From the NCBI RefSeq assembly GCF_040807025.1, contig NC_090982.1:86367463-86431462 (forward strand): 64,000 nt of DNA. Reading direction: 5' to 3'. Both the position numbers and the translations under genes were made by a program. The DNA is from Struthio camelus. Lineage: Eukaryota > Chordata > Aves > Struthioniformes > Struthionidae. Positions 1-14,000 of this stretch are shown here, piece after piece. Every line of letters begins with the position of its first letter. Within the stretch, counting starts at the first letter, position 1. The notes beneath the pieces are model-generated. The model saw only the letters and a list, made by a program, of their open reading frames with translations, was not told where the DNA came from and made no database searches.

Positions 1-230
1 GCGCTGCCGCCCCCGGCCCCGGCGAAGGGCCCCGTGCGCGCCGCACCACCCGAAACTGCGGAGTGAGGCTTGCAGCGGCCGGGCAGGGCTCAGGCAGGGA
101 GAACCTCCCTCATTTGGGCTGAAACGGCCCCAGATTGTCCCCGCCGCATCGGCCGGTGGCTGCCCGCCAGGCTGCGCTGCCTCCTCCCTTCGCACGGGAG
201 CACCCTGCGGGTTAACTCAGGCCTACAGGG
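1..230. promoter_or_regulatory. CpG-rich window edge, possible promoter of the gene to the left
   Basis: The first 70 bases are almost entirely G+C with many CpG dinucleotides, and CpGs stay frequent to about base 230 before the sequence becomes ordinary. No start codon followed by a recognisable protein is visible on either strand. In human, CFAP53 is followed at its 3' side by the 5' end of MYO5B on the same strand. A CpG island at this position on the far side of CFAP53's 3' end would fit the MYO5B promoter or first non-coding exon. That identification is inference from gene order; the sequence itself shows only the CpG-rich edge. Confidence 0.4.
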
Positions 231-3200
231 CGCTTATCGAGCCTGGAGAGGATGATGCCACGAAAATGCAAAATATTCCCAATTGACCACCGTTGCTGTT
301 CGTTATCATTCACGGCATCTTGCATTTTAACCAAGCAGGCAGCTAATGTGCTCCCTGGGGCTCAGTCGTGGCTACAGCTGTTTCCTCCACAAGTGCCTGC
401 CGGGGCCTCCCCCGTGATTTGGGGTGCAGGTCACCCGTCCCCAGCGGTATCTTCATAAGCTTCCAGATACCTGGAGAAAACGAGACCAGCATCCTTTAGC
501 CTGCTGCAAACCCATCTCAGAGGAATTCAATAAACAGCAGGTGTATTGTCACGTGGCGGTACCTGCTCATCTCCTTGCGTGAAACCTACTGCGGAAACAA
601 AAGCTGCAGCACCGGTGTCCTCAGGAACAGGAGTTTCAGCGAAGGTGAAGAGATGCGAAGGTCTCATCCTCTCACACGTGCTCTGAGCTCCCCGCCGCTG
701 TTACAGGGTGCGCTGGGTTGCTTTTGCACGTTTTTAGTTAGGCGCTGGAGACCCCTTTTGGTTTCATGCAACGCATGAAATGTTAATGCTTTAAAAATCT
801 GGACAAGGCACGTGAGAGCCCCAGTTTGTCAGTGAGTCCAGGCTCTCCTCGCTTGGCTCACGCGGTCAACGCACCAAAGGCCTTGTCTGGCCGTCTGTTG
901 CCTTGTGAGGTCCAGGGGATATTAAAGGACAGAACCCTTATAAATCAGGGTTGAACATCTAAGGAGACTTGCACTTCCTGCTGCTTCCCACCTTTCCCCC
1001 ATGACTTGGATTTCTCTTGTATATGATGCTACTAGCGCTGATTATTACACAAGCGATGCAAAAAATTGGAGCATAGTTTCGGACAACTCAAAAAGTCATC
1101 AAGCTAGCAGTATGAACGTACTGCTTACGCATCGAAATTCAACATCATAGATGTAGTTTTGGGGTCCCAAACATGTCAATAGGGCTAAACATGCCAAGTG
1201 GCCTCCAAGTCTTCTACAGAAAGTCTTCTCAGAATAGTAGGGCTGGAGGTTGCACCGCTTGTAACTGCAAAGAGAGCTGGCTGAACAACAGGCTTCCCGC
1301 GCTACCGACCAACCGCAGGCGAGTCCTCGATTTGCTTTGTTGCATGCCGAATTGTCCCGGCGGCCTCGAGGATGGATTTTGCGATTCCTGGGCTGCTCAG
1401 CCTAACATCACCACCTCAGTTTACCTTCTGCCTTGGATTTTGGCCATTAGCCAAAGTAAACCCAGCACGTGGACAGGGGGAGCGCGGCTCACAGCAGTGC
1501 AACACAGAGCTAGGGAAACGGGATTTATCGCTGCTAGGGAAGGTCAAAAACAAAGCGAAAGCAGAGGAGGTGGTGCACCCCCTCTGCACCCTGTTAGTGC
1601 TCTCGTTTGCTTTCTTACCAAAAATCTTTCTTTTCTACACAGCTGGTCCCAGTTGTCAGGGATGCTGGGGAAGGATTTGGCATGAAAGCAAAAAAAAGGG
1701 CACAAAACCAGTTTTTGTTTGCAGCCTCCAAGCAACTCGCTGTAGCCACACTGTCCTGCAGGCCACCGGCTAACCCTTCCCATAACCACGGGAGGTTTTT
1801 TTTCCCCTTAAATAGATTTTTTTCCTGTAAACGAAGCAGATTCTGTTCAAAGCTCCCTCACCTAAGGCGAGGTCACCCAGCCACAGACTGGGCTGTAGTT
1901 TCCCTTATCGGTGCTGTTCACACGCTCCTGCTTTAACAGGTGGTTTGCTTCCAGAATTTCTCAGCTGCCCTGGGGAAATACCACGCACGTGAGTATTACT
2001 TAATGCTCATGAGGTTCTTCAGACCCGTAAGCCGCAATTCAGAATCTATTAGTCATTTTGCTAGTTAATGTTTACTGTAACTTAAAAATCTGACATGAAT
2101 ATTGGTTGGAAGCAAAGGCATGACCACTGTTGGAAGCGTGCACTACTCGATGCCCTGCTACGTGCCCAGTTTACTGCAGGAACATCAAAGGCACTGGAAC
2201 AGGATGGAAATCAAGAGAATTAAGGAAAGGAAACTCCTCAGTCTTGGCAAAGAAAATCAGTCTTACTGCATTGCTCAGCTGGAATTGTTACGGGGCATCG
2301 AGATGATGCTTTTAAAGGAGTCTGCCGACACGTTTGGCCGCTCAGCGGTCTGGTAGGAACCTTATCTGTTCTTCTAGATTCGCTTTGAAGTCTCCAAAGC
2401 ACTCAGCAGCACAGGGGTCAGCAACAGCCCTATCTTCATTGACCACAAGCTTTCTCTCAAAGGAGTTTGTACTCAATCCTGTTACCAGGCGGCTATCAAG
2501 GTTTCTGAAGGCAAACCTACTGCAGTCTGGTCTTGCACTTCTGTGCAAACTTCATAGTCAGCACAGAGAAGAGTTTTGCCTGTAGGAGCAGGAATTGTGA
2601 CCACCTCCTTTGGGTTATTATTTTATCAAAAAGGAAAAAAAAAATATTATGGCTCTGCATGGCGCAAATTCACTGAGCTCATGAATGTGCTACTTCACAC
2701 GTCTCATGGATTAGGTGTACCCAATGACAGTATCACAGCCTTTAATAACACACTATTAATTAATCCTGGAATCACAAATGTGCTATTAAGTTCTTTTCAA
2801 AGATGGGTTACTGTAGTGAAGAAAACCTACATTGCTTACCCAGGGCCACGCTGGGAGTCTGTCGCAGACCAGGAAAAAAGTCTCTTAATCGTTCTCTGGC
2901 ACTTTGACCTAGCGACGAGATGAGACCTGTGACTACCTGAGCTCTCCGGACTGATGAAACATCTTTTCCGTTATCTGTGATGGTTCTTCCTACCCGCAAA
3001 ATGGCAGCAATGGCTCTGAAGTCCAGTATGGCTTTGGAGATTGTTGCTAAAAAGCACTATGTAAGGGATAGGCATCATCATTAACAAGCTCTTGGCCCTC
3101 TCCAGGTTTGCAATGCTCCTACATTTATGAACATTTGTCCCTCTTTCATCTGCTGTCTCAAGAAGCTGCCCACGGAGAGGTTTTACACCTGTGGGAAAGA

Positions 3201-3510
3201 AGCCAGGGTCTTCCATCATTTACCACCAGACTTAGATGGGCTGCTCTACTAAGATCAGTGATGTTGTTTCAGATTAATACATCTGTTATTGGTCATTTGC
3301 AAACAGCTATACAACTTCCTCCACAGACGACCGAGTCTGCCAGCTCAGTGCCTGCTATAAGCTGAGGTGATGAGGTGACTGTACGGGTAGTTTATTCCTG
3401 ACTCGTTCCAGCCATTCTGACATTTATCAGCTTCTCTGTGCAGCCGTTCACGCTCCCACCCAGCGAAATCATAAGAATCCTGGTCCTTGCCAATGGGGAG
3501 CTAAACACTG

Positions 3511-3670
3511 AAAAGGGAAGAGAAGGAGGGGATCTGAGAGGAGGAAGAGGAAGGTGGTAGAGGAAGTGCTTAGGGAGGGATGGAAGTTGAAGAAGAAGAA
3601 GAAAGAGGGTTAAAAAGCAGAGGTTGGAGGAGAGATGGTAGAAGCTGAAAAGCTGAAGGAAGAGAGAAGT
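3511..3670. repeat. Polypurine (GA-rich) tract
   Basis: About 160 bases in which the plus strand is overwhelmingly A and G, including a short GAA run near 3590-3603. It is low-complexity, and translated frames over it are artefacts of composition. Confidence 0.75.
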
Positions 3671-4182
3671 ATTTGCAGACATGCAGCACCAAAGGCTCAA
3701 ATGGGAAAATGTGGGAAAGATTAAACATCTCAGGATGCCACAAAACCCATTAGCAAGGAAAGAATGAGGTTATAAATGAATTCTTCACTTCCCTCTTCTT
3801 AAAAAGCAAAGAGAAAAGAAAAAAAGGAAAACACCAGGGAGCTGGTTGAGGGGAATACTGTGCGGAAAAAGTGGGTCGTTCTCATCTGTCCTCCCCATGG
3901 CCCCTTCTCCTTCTCCTGCCTAAAGGGAGATCTGGTCCTTACTGTAGGAGAGCTGAGGGTAGGGCGGGCTGCAAGGATGTGTCCCTTCTTCCCTGTTCCA
4001 AAACCCTTCCAAGACCTTCATGTTAATGTGTAGCCATTTTTTGTGTTGCTTTGTTTTTAAAACTTTGTTAGTGCCCTGGCCCCCTGTTCCACGTGTGTTC
4101 AAACTATGACAATGGTGACAATTTAAGATAGTTTTAAGATGTAGACTTGCCACCAACAGGATAAAGAATAACCTTTTTTGGG

Positions 4183-4200
4183 AAAAAAAAAAAAAAAAAA
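4183..4200 (+). repeat. A18 homopolymer
   Basis: Eighteen consecutive A. No retrogene or SINE body was recognised directly upstream on either strand, so it is listed as a simple repeat only. Confidence 0.8.
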
Positions 4201-4443
4201 GACGACTTTGGTCCTGCACAAGTAAATTTGTCCTTACAGACTAGCTTTGGGACTCTGCTGTCCCACAGACGATTCAAAAGCTATCAAATACATACAAAGC
4301 TGTATTTGTTCTTCACTGTCTAGCCATCGTAAAATAGAGTCATCATTTTATATTTAACAAGGAAAATGAAGATGTGCTACCTAATGCCATTTGTCTAAGG
4401 ACAAAAAGAAAAGGTTTGCAAATATTTGCTGTTTGAACGGCAT

Positions 4444-4449
4444 TTTAAT
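4444..4449 (-). terminator. Candidate poly(A) signal of CFAP53 (ATTAAA)
   Basis: The minus strand reads ATTAAA here, about 350 bp past the CFAP53 stop codon. No AATAAA was noticed on the minus strand between the stop and this point. ATTAAA is the commonest variant signal, so this is a reasonable but unproven 3' end, giving a 3' UTR of roughly 350-370 nt. Confidence 0.3.
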
Positions 4450-4795
4450 AAAAGTTTGCTGAAACTCTTCCGCAAAGTTTTCAGTTTGCAGATTTTAAGG
4501 AACACCTGCATATCATTCATGCCATAATAATACAGTATTGTACTATGGAGAAGGTACAATATTCTTATATTAAAAGTATCAAACGCTTTGATTTGGATCA
4601 GTGAATTTGTGAAAGAAAATCCAATAAGGAGAAAATAACCTTTAAAATACCACATTTCTTCTATTTGCCAGTAAAATATTTTGAGCTTAACAGGGCAGAG
4701 GGGCCTCCTAATTAGAATCAGTTATAAAAGCCTTTAGAAAAATGTTTTTAAACGCAATCTAAAGTGAGCTAAAATATCATAAGTGATCTTGTGTG

Positions 4796-5021
4796 CTATT
4801 GTGTGCTAGACAAGAGTCTCCTCCTCAAAGGATGGATTTCTGCTAGTGTCACAGAAGGCCTTGCTAGAATATCCTCTATTCTTTTCTGGTAAGCTCTCTC
4901 TGCTGCCAGGGCTGATTCATATTCTCGCTGCTTCTCTTCTTCCTCAGCATCACGGGCTTGTTGTTGATAGGCAATCTGAGCCTTGAGTTGCTCTTGGTAT
5001 TCTTTTGCTTCCTTTACTTTT
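4796..5021 (-). CDS. CFAP53: CFAP53 coding exon 8 with stop (residues 441-515)
   Basis: Acceptor CATTTCCAG; the frame runs 75 codons to TAG at 4796-4798. It contains AQIAYQQQARDAEEEEK and the C-terminal IHPLRRRLL, as in orthologues. At 226 nt it is too short to stand out as an isolated open frame and was found by joining phases. Confidence 0.94.
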
Positions 5022-8000
5022 CTGGAAATGACATATGAATAACTTATTTATGAGGTACGTGTAAATAACTTGGGTTTTTATCTGTTAACATGCAACCTTA
5101 GACCAAAGAACGATTCAAACTCCTGTTAGGAGATAACAGTAACTGCCACTCTACTAAATAAATGTGACATTGTTAATTAACCTGAAGTTCTTTGAAGCAT
5201 GAATTGCATTCTGCTGTCTTTTGTAACGCAGACTGCAAAATCGGTGCTTAACAAAAAAAAAAAAAAAAAAAAGGCAAGAAAGCCCCCTTGGTTTCAGCAC
5301 GCTTTCTCTGGCCACCCTCAGGGCAATGAGAAGACAGAGAACGAGCATGTCAGGTTTCAGCTCTTTCCTAGCTGTGGCTCACTGCTGTGGCATCCTCACA
5401 CCCAGTTTCCACTCCCTCCTTGAAGATAACGACAACGCACTTCCGACTGGGAAGGCAAGGTGCAGACTCCTGCTACAGCACTGTGCGGATATGCTAGGAA
5501 ATGGCTGTCAGAAGAAATCATCCTTCCACTCTACCTCAAGAGCCACGTATTTCTTTCACTACCCGCTGGAGTGGCAGTGGAAGCCTACCTACGTGCTCAG
5601 GCACTTCAAGAGCAGAAATCACGTAGACGCTTAAATGCCAGCAGTCTAGTCAAGACTTGTGTGCTAAAACAATACAGGCTGAACCACGTGGCACTTACTG
5701 ACACCACTGAATGCCATCCTTGCCACAAAGTGAAGCATACCCAAAGTGAAGTCCTGCACGTTTACTTCCACAGGGTGCGATTTCCGCCGTACCCAAGAGA
5801 ACGTTACCGATAACGCTATCGGAGATGCAACAGATACTAGCTCTGGAAGGAGCTACTCGGTTACCTCCTGCTCGCACGTGCCGAGAGAACGGGCAGAAGT
5901 AGCAAAAGGTAATCGCATGAGTGAAATAAGGTGCTTTGCCCTAGGTTTGGCATGACACCCAGAGGTACATTTTAGCTACTGCGAATAACAAAATTCTTGC
6001 CTTGAGGAAAAGCAAGGCAATGAGAAGCCTGTGGAACGGGGTGATGTGCGCTAGTCTGGTATTTTTGTGGCTGACTGTACTATTGTTCAAGGGAGGTACG
6101 TGGGTGGAGTTCAGCAAGAAGTCTGAACGGCCAAATTCTCCTAGGTAAGTAATGAACTAACCTTTCATTAAATTCTCCTCCCCAAACCTCGGCCACTCCT
6201 AGTAACAGCTCAGAGTGTCAGAGGATGTGTTTATTAAACACAATTAGTATAAGTCACATGATGGTCCAAAGAGTCCAAAACAAGTATATGTAAGGAAACG
6301 CCATTATTTGTATGATGAGATCAGAATTGGTAATTTAATACCAATTGCAATATAACTGGGCTGCTACTGAGCAGTTTGGACCTGTTAAGTTTTGTGGCAG
6401 AGCCTCTCTGTACAGAAGAGAGCCAAGTACTCTCTTGCACAGTTAGCTGAAAAGAAGAATTAGCCAACTTGGAAGTTTAAAAGCTTGGCCTGCAATAAAA
6501 GGAACCAGCAGTATAAAAGAAAAATACCTTGCATATTTTTCTTCTTCTATACGTTTGAGTTCTGTGATTGCTTCAGCAAATAGCTTCCTTTCTTGGGCAA
6601 GTTCTTCCTGTTCCTTTGCATTTCTCTCCACTGCAAAAAATAAAAAAAATACTTTCAGAAGATACTTACTCGCTTAGCCCTGCTAAGCTTGAAGGAACAG
6701 TGAGACTGTATTCAAGCCAAGCGGCCTAAATAGCAAGCCTGAGCTTTTTTGTTTCTGGAGAGGCACACCAGCAATAGGAAGGATATTCTTAGCCTGTTTG
6801 TTTGTCATCGCTCAGAAAAGATTTCACATTCAGAACTTCTTAACAATAATAATGTAATTAATAATAATGATTGCACACTCATGCAAGCCTTACTTTACTA
6901 GGCTTTGTTCTGGTAATAGCAATGAGAAATCGGTGTAAGCACTGCCCGTAGGAATAAAGTTTCAGGAGCAGATTCACAGACAATAGCACTGCTGTACACT
7001 CATCCATGCAACCCGTGCACGCCAGGCCAGACGGTCCTCCAGGAAGCGGTGTGTGGTACTCCCTCTGCACCTGCTCCTGCCCCTGCCAAAACTTGCATTC
7101 ACATAGCAAGAGCCCTGTTTGGTGCACAGACAGGGAGCTGTTACTACTTACACTTCTCCTCAATCTGCAGTTGTCTTGTATCCAGGACATCTTTCAGTAG
7201 CTGTTTTCTAGCTTCCTTTTCTAATCGCAATTGCTCAGCTTTCTTGGCCCAAGCCTTCGCCATCTCTTCATCAAGGAGCTTGTCCGCTTCTTTTTCTCGC
7301 TGTTTCTCCTCCTCCAGCTGTTGTGCCAGGTGTGCCCAGTAAGTCTGCTGCTCCTTGAAAAGCTCTTGCTGCAAACACACGGACATTTGCAGATCTGAGC
7401 AAACAAGTTAAAACCGCGCTTTTCAAAAAAGTGAAGAGAAACAGTGGTTTGTGGCCAATGTGGGAAATGGGGCTGGGAAGAGAGATCTCTGTTCAGAGCT
7501 CTGTCGCAGAAAGAACTGTGCAAAATCTGTCCCCTAGCCAGTAGCCGATGCCTGGAGAACAGTGTGAGAGCCAAACAAATACAACGACAAGAGAGTTGTG
7601 CTCTCCTCCTAGCAGTTCGGCTGCCTGCAGCACAGAAATTTGGCAAACACTTTCCACAGCTGCCTGGACGACTTCACCCCACCTACATTAGAAGACATGG
7701 GAGCGAATAGAGTTCTAAATATCAGCTCTTCTAATTTTGTCCCAAGGTCTAAGTGATTGGTGGTTATGGAAGAAGTTGATACCACTTTTCTAACCTACAA
7801 GAGCTTTTAAATACCTGAGCAGAATAAGGAATGCAGCTCCCTGCTCTGTCTTAAAGGTACCTCGAGACCTGTTTTCACCCCAAATGCTGGGCAATCTACT
7901 TGTTTTAAATTAAAGAAGTGATAGACACATCCATGTTTTCATGGCATCTCCAAGATATTTAATGCAAGGTCTCGTGCCTAAACTGAAGGAAGTAGCTGCA

Positions 8001-11000
8001 GACATTGGCAGTGGCATCTTTTCTGCCAGGAATAAAGAAGGGCAGGTTACCATTGCTAATGAAAACTGATTTGCTTAAAAAGAAGGTATATGTTTTTAAA
8101 GTAAAAATAGAACCTCTGCTGCAGAGGAGTGTTATTAACTTGTTATAACTAAAACGAACACCAAGAAGTACCACATAAAATGAAGCAATAGTTGCTTATG
8201 ATCCTTCTGTAGCAATACAAAAACCGGAATTCAAGTTATGCTGTGGCATGCAAAAAACTTTCACTTGTATTCTTCAACTACAATTATAGCTAGCTAATAA
8301 TTAAAGATTTAAAACTGTTTCTTAGTATTTTAATGCATTAGAGTAGGTTAAATATTTACTTTCCTCTGCAGTTACAAATATTTAATAAATTAGGTCCATG
8401 AAACAGAAAACTTTTGCTCATCTCCATTATATCCACACAGGATAAAGCCCCAAAAGGTTAAGTAATTTATGCATAATGAAATCAGCACAGGGAGGGGACA
8501 AGATTCCAGGATTACCTGGGAGCCCTCTCCTTTGGTCTAACCTCGCAGCCTTGCAGACCGCAGAACAAGCTTTAAAGTACTCACTGTGATTGCAACGGAT
8601 AGCAGGCTTCTTCAGAAGGGTAGCGCGCTGGCAGGAGGAGAGGCAACAGGCAACACAACAAAAGAATCACCTTGTTCGGAGAAGAGGGCTTGTGCCTGAT
8701 CTCATTTATACTGCGCAACTCCACTAACAGCCATAAAGTTAGTCCAGGTGAGGTATTGCCCCAAACTTCAAAATGAACATCTCTTGCCCTTACTTTTCTT
8801 TTCTTTTTCTCCTCTGTGGCCCCTTGGGATTCCTGAAGAGTTTTTTCTAGGATCTTCATATCTAGGGCAAGTTCCTCCTGTTTTTCTTCATTCAGACGCT
8901 TCATCTTGTCCTGTGCTGCACTGACCAACATGTCCCCGCACTCCTTCTGCTTTTGTAATTTCTCCATCTGAAGTCGTTCGCTTTCTAGTTTAAGCAGTTG
9001 CTTTTCTTCTTCCTACAACAATAAGAACAGCCAACTTGCAAAACATTGTATAACTTCAAACAAAATGATGGGTAGGATCAGTTTAATTGGAACACAGAAG
9101 AGGGAAGATAAATATTAAAAGCCTTTCTGACTGACACTAGAAGATTTTGGAATTATTAGTGTCATCTCTTAGAGCTGTTAAAGCATGAACATTTTAGCAT
9201 ACCATTCATTAGATTTCAGGATTTTATCTTTAATTATCACATGCACTTCAGAACAAAATACTGGAATGCCTGACACTCTCTAAATACTTCAAGCGGATAG
9301 ACAGAGTCATCTCTTTAGAGGAAATTAAAAGAATTTCAACACATATGATCCATATCCAAGCCCTCATACACAGCTGTAACCACTAGCCAATAGCGGAGCC
9401 ATGCTCTCCTCCCTATAACTGAGTATATTATATATACTGTATATGTTAATGAATGTTACAGATATATATACGCACACAAGATTATTTAACCAAAAATTAG
9501 CGAGTAGAATCAATAAAGTAACTTAGTATAATTCCTGAACATCCTGCACTCAAACATCATAGTAACACAGGATGGGGCCATCGTTAACTTATCTACAGGT
9601 CTCAGAAACTACATCTTAGCTGTCTTGTCAACCTAGTTTTAAATAAAGTGGCTCTTTCATAACATAAACAATTCTTCTAAAATGCATCAGTAAGTTTGTT
9701 ATAAACAGCCTTTCTAATCCCCTCCACATGGAAAGACAAGCTGCGCTTGGCTGCATAACACACCCATCCTGACTCTTGCAGCTGACATTGCTGCATTGCC
9801 TTCCCAGGATGGTGGAAGAGGCTCTGTCTGAATGGCCAAATGCACTTTCGGAAGCTGATAAAACAGCTTCGAAACTCTCAGTATCTTATCTGAGCCACTG
9901 AATAAGTAATCCAAAAGACTTTGAACAGTAAAGAAGGAAAGAAGGTGGGAACAGTGAGCAAACTACTGGGGAAGTTCGCAAAATGGCACACGTCTTCGGT
10001 TGAATCCTGACACCATTGGAGGTGTATGAGAATTGCTAAGGATGGGATCCACTGTGCTTTTTCTATGGCAGTTTATATGACGCATTAATACAACATTGTA
10101 AACATGCAAAGAAATTGTTGCCAATGATCCTTCTGCAAGCCAGGACTGAAATGCCTTGGCAGAAACATGTCTAGCGCTTTCTGTGGCTACAAGCAGGAAA
10201 GCACGTTTTCCTTCCTCAAAAAACCTTTTTCCTTTGCAACAGCCCGTAGAAAGCAGTTAGACACAGATACACTTAGCTGTCCATTGCCTGCCCTTAACTC
10301 TGATGAAACCTCTGATCATTAGAGGCTACAGACTCTGCTCGGAGATACCTGTCATGCGGCCATCTGTCACACGGCTCTTCTGCGGAAAAAGGATTGTGCC
10401 CCATTTTCAAAACAGAAACTCTCCTTTATGGACCCTTTGAAAAGCTTTTTTTCAGAGATTATACCATTTTACCAGGAATTGCTCTCCTTCACAGAGCTCA
10501 AGGCAGCTGTCTTCAGGGGAAGCTACAAAGTCTTCTGTTCTAACACCATTTTTCTGAAAAGGCCAGGTAAGAAATGCTTTTTGTCTCAGAGGACTAGCTG
10601 TGCCTTAGAAGTTGCCAAAAGAAAAGACTTTTCTTGCACATGTTTTCAAAAAAGTGAAACATTGCAGTCTAGCTTGCAATAAGGACTCTGCACTTTTACA
10701 GCAAGATCTTCCAAACTTGAGACTCATAATCGCCATTATTTCTAAAAAGAAATGGAGTTCACACCTTGCCAGTATCAGCTTTGAAAGCCTTGGAGTACCC
10801 TGCCTGATCATTTGATCACTAGGTGTGAATAGCAGCAACATGAATACCGCTCACACAGCCTATCTAAAAAATGAGGACTGAGTCTGAACCAAGCAGGCTC
10901 CCATAATTCATTAGGTCAAGGCAGAGTATTGTGAATTAGTGAGCTCCACCAAAGTTAACACAATTAAGCCAAGCCTACGCTGGCGGAAGACGAGAAAAGA

Positions 11001-14000
11001 AGAGGGCAGTGGCCAGAAGAGTTGAGCTAAATGAGTTGAATATTTCCCACGATGTGGCACCTGCCACCAGCCAGCTCTAATAGGTGAAAGAGCTTTGGCA
11101 TTGCTTGCAGATTTGTATCTGTTAAAGACTGAGCTTTAAAAAGGGGTGTAGATTCTGAAATTCAGTCAGAGGGGGTACCTACACCTGCAAAACATTGCTG
11201 CCTGCATTACTGACCACAGAATGGTGAAATGCAACCACATAACTGTAAAAAATGGAAGTATGAGCAAGCAAAGCCTGACTGCATAAGCGGTTGGCATTTT
11301 TCATATACAAACACACACCCCCGCTCCTTATAGCTACGTATCTGTCAGGGGCCCCGGGTGCACCAACAGGCCCTGCACGTCTCCCTGCTCAAGGGCTTGG
11401 CTGCCTGTGCTCCCGGCCAGCTCCAGTACAAGCCTTGGATTAGAAAGAGCGGGGTGAGAACAAGCTGGGAGACATGACCCGGGGCTGCAGTTTGGCTCCG
11501 TGGCTCACCCCGAGACCTGGGGTGCATTATTGCAGGGATACAAGAATCTCTCTAGCTATCCCACTGGAAACTGGAAGTCAGAAAATTGCAAAGACGTCTG
11601 GCAAAAGCTGAAAAACATTTCAGTTTCCCACCAAGGCTCCACGAGGCTTTGAATGCTACAATCCCATTACATGCTAAATTTCAAGAGACGCATTTCCCTC
11701 TGTAAACTGGAGTGCCTTTGCCATGGCTCTGGAAAAGAGGCTTAACATAATAGGAGGGCCTCAGGTACTAATGGAATCAGTGAAAATACAAATAAGGTAC
11801 AGATTAATCTCAATGTCCAGTAAGCCTGTCGTTAGGAGGGCCTTTTGGAGAATGCTGAATTGAGAACGACATGGAAATTACCAGCAAGCGAGCCTCTTCT
11901 TCTTTCAGCCGCTTTGCTTCCTCTCTGTGAGCGTTCAGCACGGCTACCTGGGCTCCGAGGACGCTCAGCACTTCTCGATGTTGTTCTGCTGCTTTCTGCA
12001 TATCCGCCGCCTCTCGTTTTTCCTTGGCCAACCTATCCTCTTCCCAAAGCTCGGCAAACATTTGCTCCTCCTTCTGTTGTTGCTTTTTCAATTCCTCCTT
12101 AAGAGCTAGCTGGGCCAGTCGGTCTGCACACACTTCCCTGCGGTGCTTCTGCACCCACCACGTGCGAAACTCCTCACATTGTTCTCTGAATGGCAACAAA
12201 ATAAGTGGGAAAAAATAATAATAATCAAGTCTGGTGGTGTGTGAGAGATGGAGGGCCCCAAACTCACAACCGCGCATAGGACTGCAGCTCAGGATGCCAA
12301 AGTCTTACTCCTGGTCCGACACTGACTCCTCGGGAGGCCTAAGGAATCACAGAGAGCCCGTTTTGATGGGGATTTTGACATTAATGAGTTGAAGAGCAGC
12401 TCCTGTATTTCTATTTGTGTGTATATATTTAACATTACACACGTTCCAACATTTAAATTGTCCTTTACTCAACTGAAGACTTAGACTAGCTTTACTGGTC
12501 ACTCGAAAGCCCCATCACATTCAGAAACTACTCTGAAAGCGGAAATTTATGTTACGCTGTTAAACAGGGGCCACTAGAATTTTATTAATTTTGTGGGATA
12601 GTTCGTAAAAACTGCAGTAAAATCCTGGAGAAGCTAGTAATTCATCGAACAAGTAAAATAGCTTTTAGTTTTCATTTACTCCCTAAAGCTGGATTGCATA
12701 TATGTGAATACTTACCTTCAACTGAAGAGCATGCAACTATTTACAGACTCTGTCCACTTTCATTTTTACAAATAAAGCACTGTGGAGATCAGCAGGTGCG
12801 ATCAAACAAAATTTAATTTGAACAGCATACAAGCATTTTAATTCCATTCTATAAACAGGATATAGATTTTCATAAAGTGAAAATGTGAAAGGAACAGATA
12901 ATGGTGGATATCTATAAGCATTAGGGATGTGTGATAAGCACACATGCATGCTGTGAAGTAAAAAAAAAATCTCAAATTATTTCATGCTGAATGAAACTAT
13001 CTTCTATGGATTACTGCAATGCTATTTGAGAATTCATAGCGGGCATCATAAGAAATCATTGACCGAATCTGGAACCATTGTGTGACAGCAGTAGTTATTT
13101 GTATAATGTGAAATATTTTTACTTTATGCAATGTTACTCTGACAATTCTGTAAAGCAAAAATATTAAATATTCATCAAGCAGCTATTTCATAGTATTATA
13201 GTTCTCAACATCAGGATGGTTATTTAATTTTCATAAAAACAAAATCTGAATGAATTCTATTACTCAATATATTTTCTTACTTACAAGCAAAATTAAAATT
13301 GCCAGCACTGAAATAAGACTTTCAGTGTTTTACTTTTCCATATTCCATGGCTCTGCTGAGGATCTGTCTTTGCAGTCCACTCCTCGCAGGACAGGTACTC
13401 TTGCAGGCCCGGAGTCGAGCACAAACCCGATGGTGACCCCTCTGCAGGGTGGCAGGAGTTCCCTAAACACATACGGGGATGTAGGACCTCCCAAACTGTC
13501 TGCGCATGCTAATAAATCCCTACGTTCAGGGAAACAGACTTCCCAAAGTTCTTTGGTTTCACTCCAAATTTCTCTCTCACCTCAACATCCCATAGGTTTA
13601 ACAGTAAAACTAAAAAATGGTTAGTTTTGTGAGACATAATGCCTAGATTTTAGATACTGGGACAAAAGTTACTAGGAAGTCAAAAAAAAAAAAATGTAAT
13701 CCTCGTCTGTGCGTACCAAGAATATTCCTCCCCCAATGGTTCAGCACTCCTCCTCAAGAACGCTTTGCCATATCCTAACGTGAGACTAAGGGGCTCAGTG
13801 TTAGAAAGTTTTCACTTTTCCAAATGTTTCCTAAATCCAGTACAGCTGCCGTCTCCATCCATGTCTTCTTCTTGCCAGCAGCCACTGTTTTCTGCCTCAT
13901 GGTTCAGCCGTAAGCTGCTGGGGCCAGAGCACCTCTCTCTTCGTTCGCTGCTTGTAAAGCACCGAATGCCACGGAGGCTGGGGTGAAAGGTGCTAAGCAC

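Larger units (their letters stand above)
231..4443. other. Intergenic DNA between left-edge CpG island and CFAP53 3' end
   Basis: No exon with good splice sites and recognisable protein was found. Open frames on both strands are short, overlap each other and have no family resemblance. A purine-rich tract (3511-3670) and an A18 run (4183-4200) are the only clear low-complexity features. The stretch around 2100-3300 reads as unique, slightly repeat-like DNA whose origin I cannot name. Confidence 0.6.

Noticed and set aside
1173-1685. 170-codon plus-strand open frame near the left edge
   Set aside because: Overlaps two other open frames, has no family resemblance and no plausible splice partners.
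5807-5822. Perfect 6-bp-arm inverted repeat as a possible regulatory or structural element
   Set aside because: An inverted repeat this short is expected by chance in a window of this size, and there is no supporting context.
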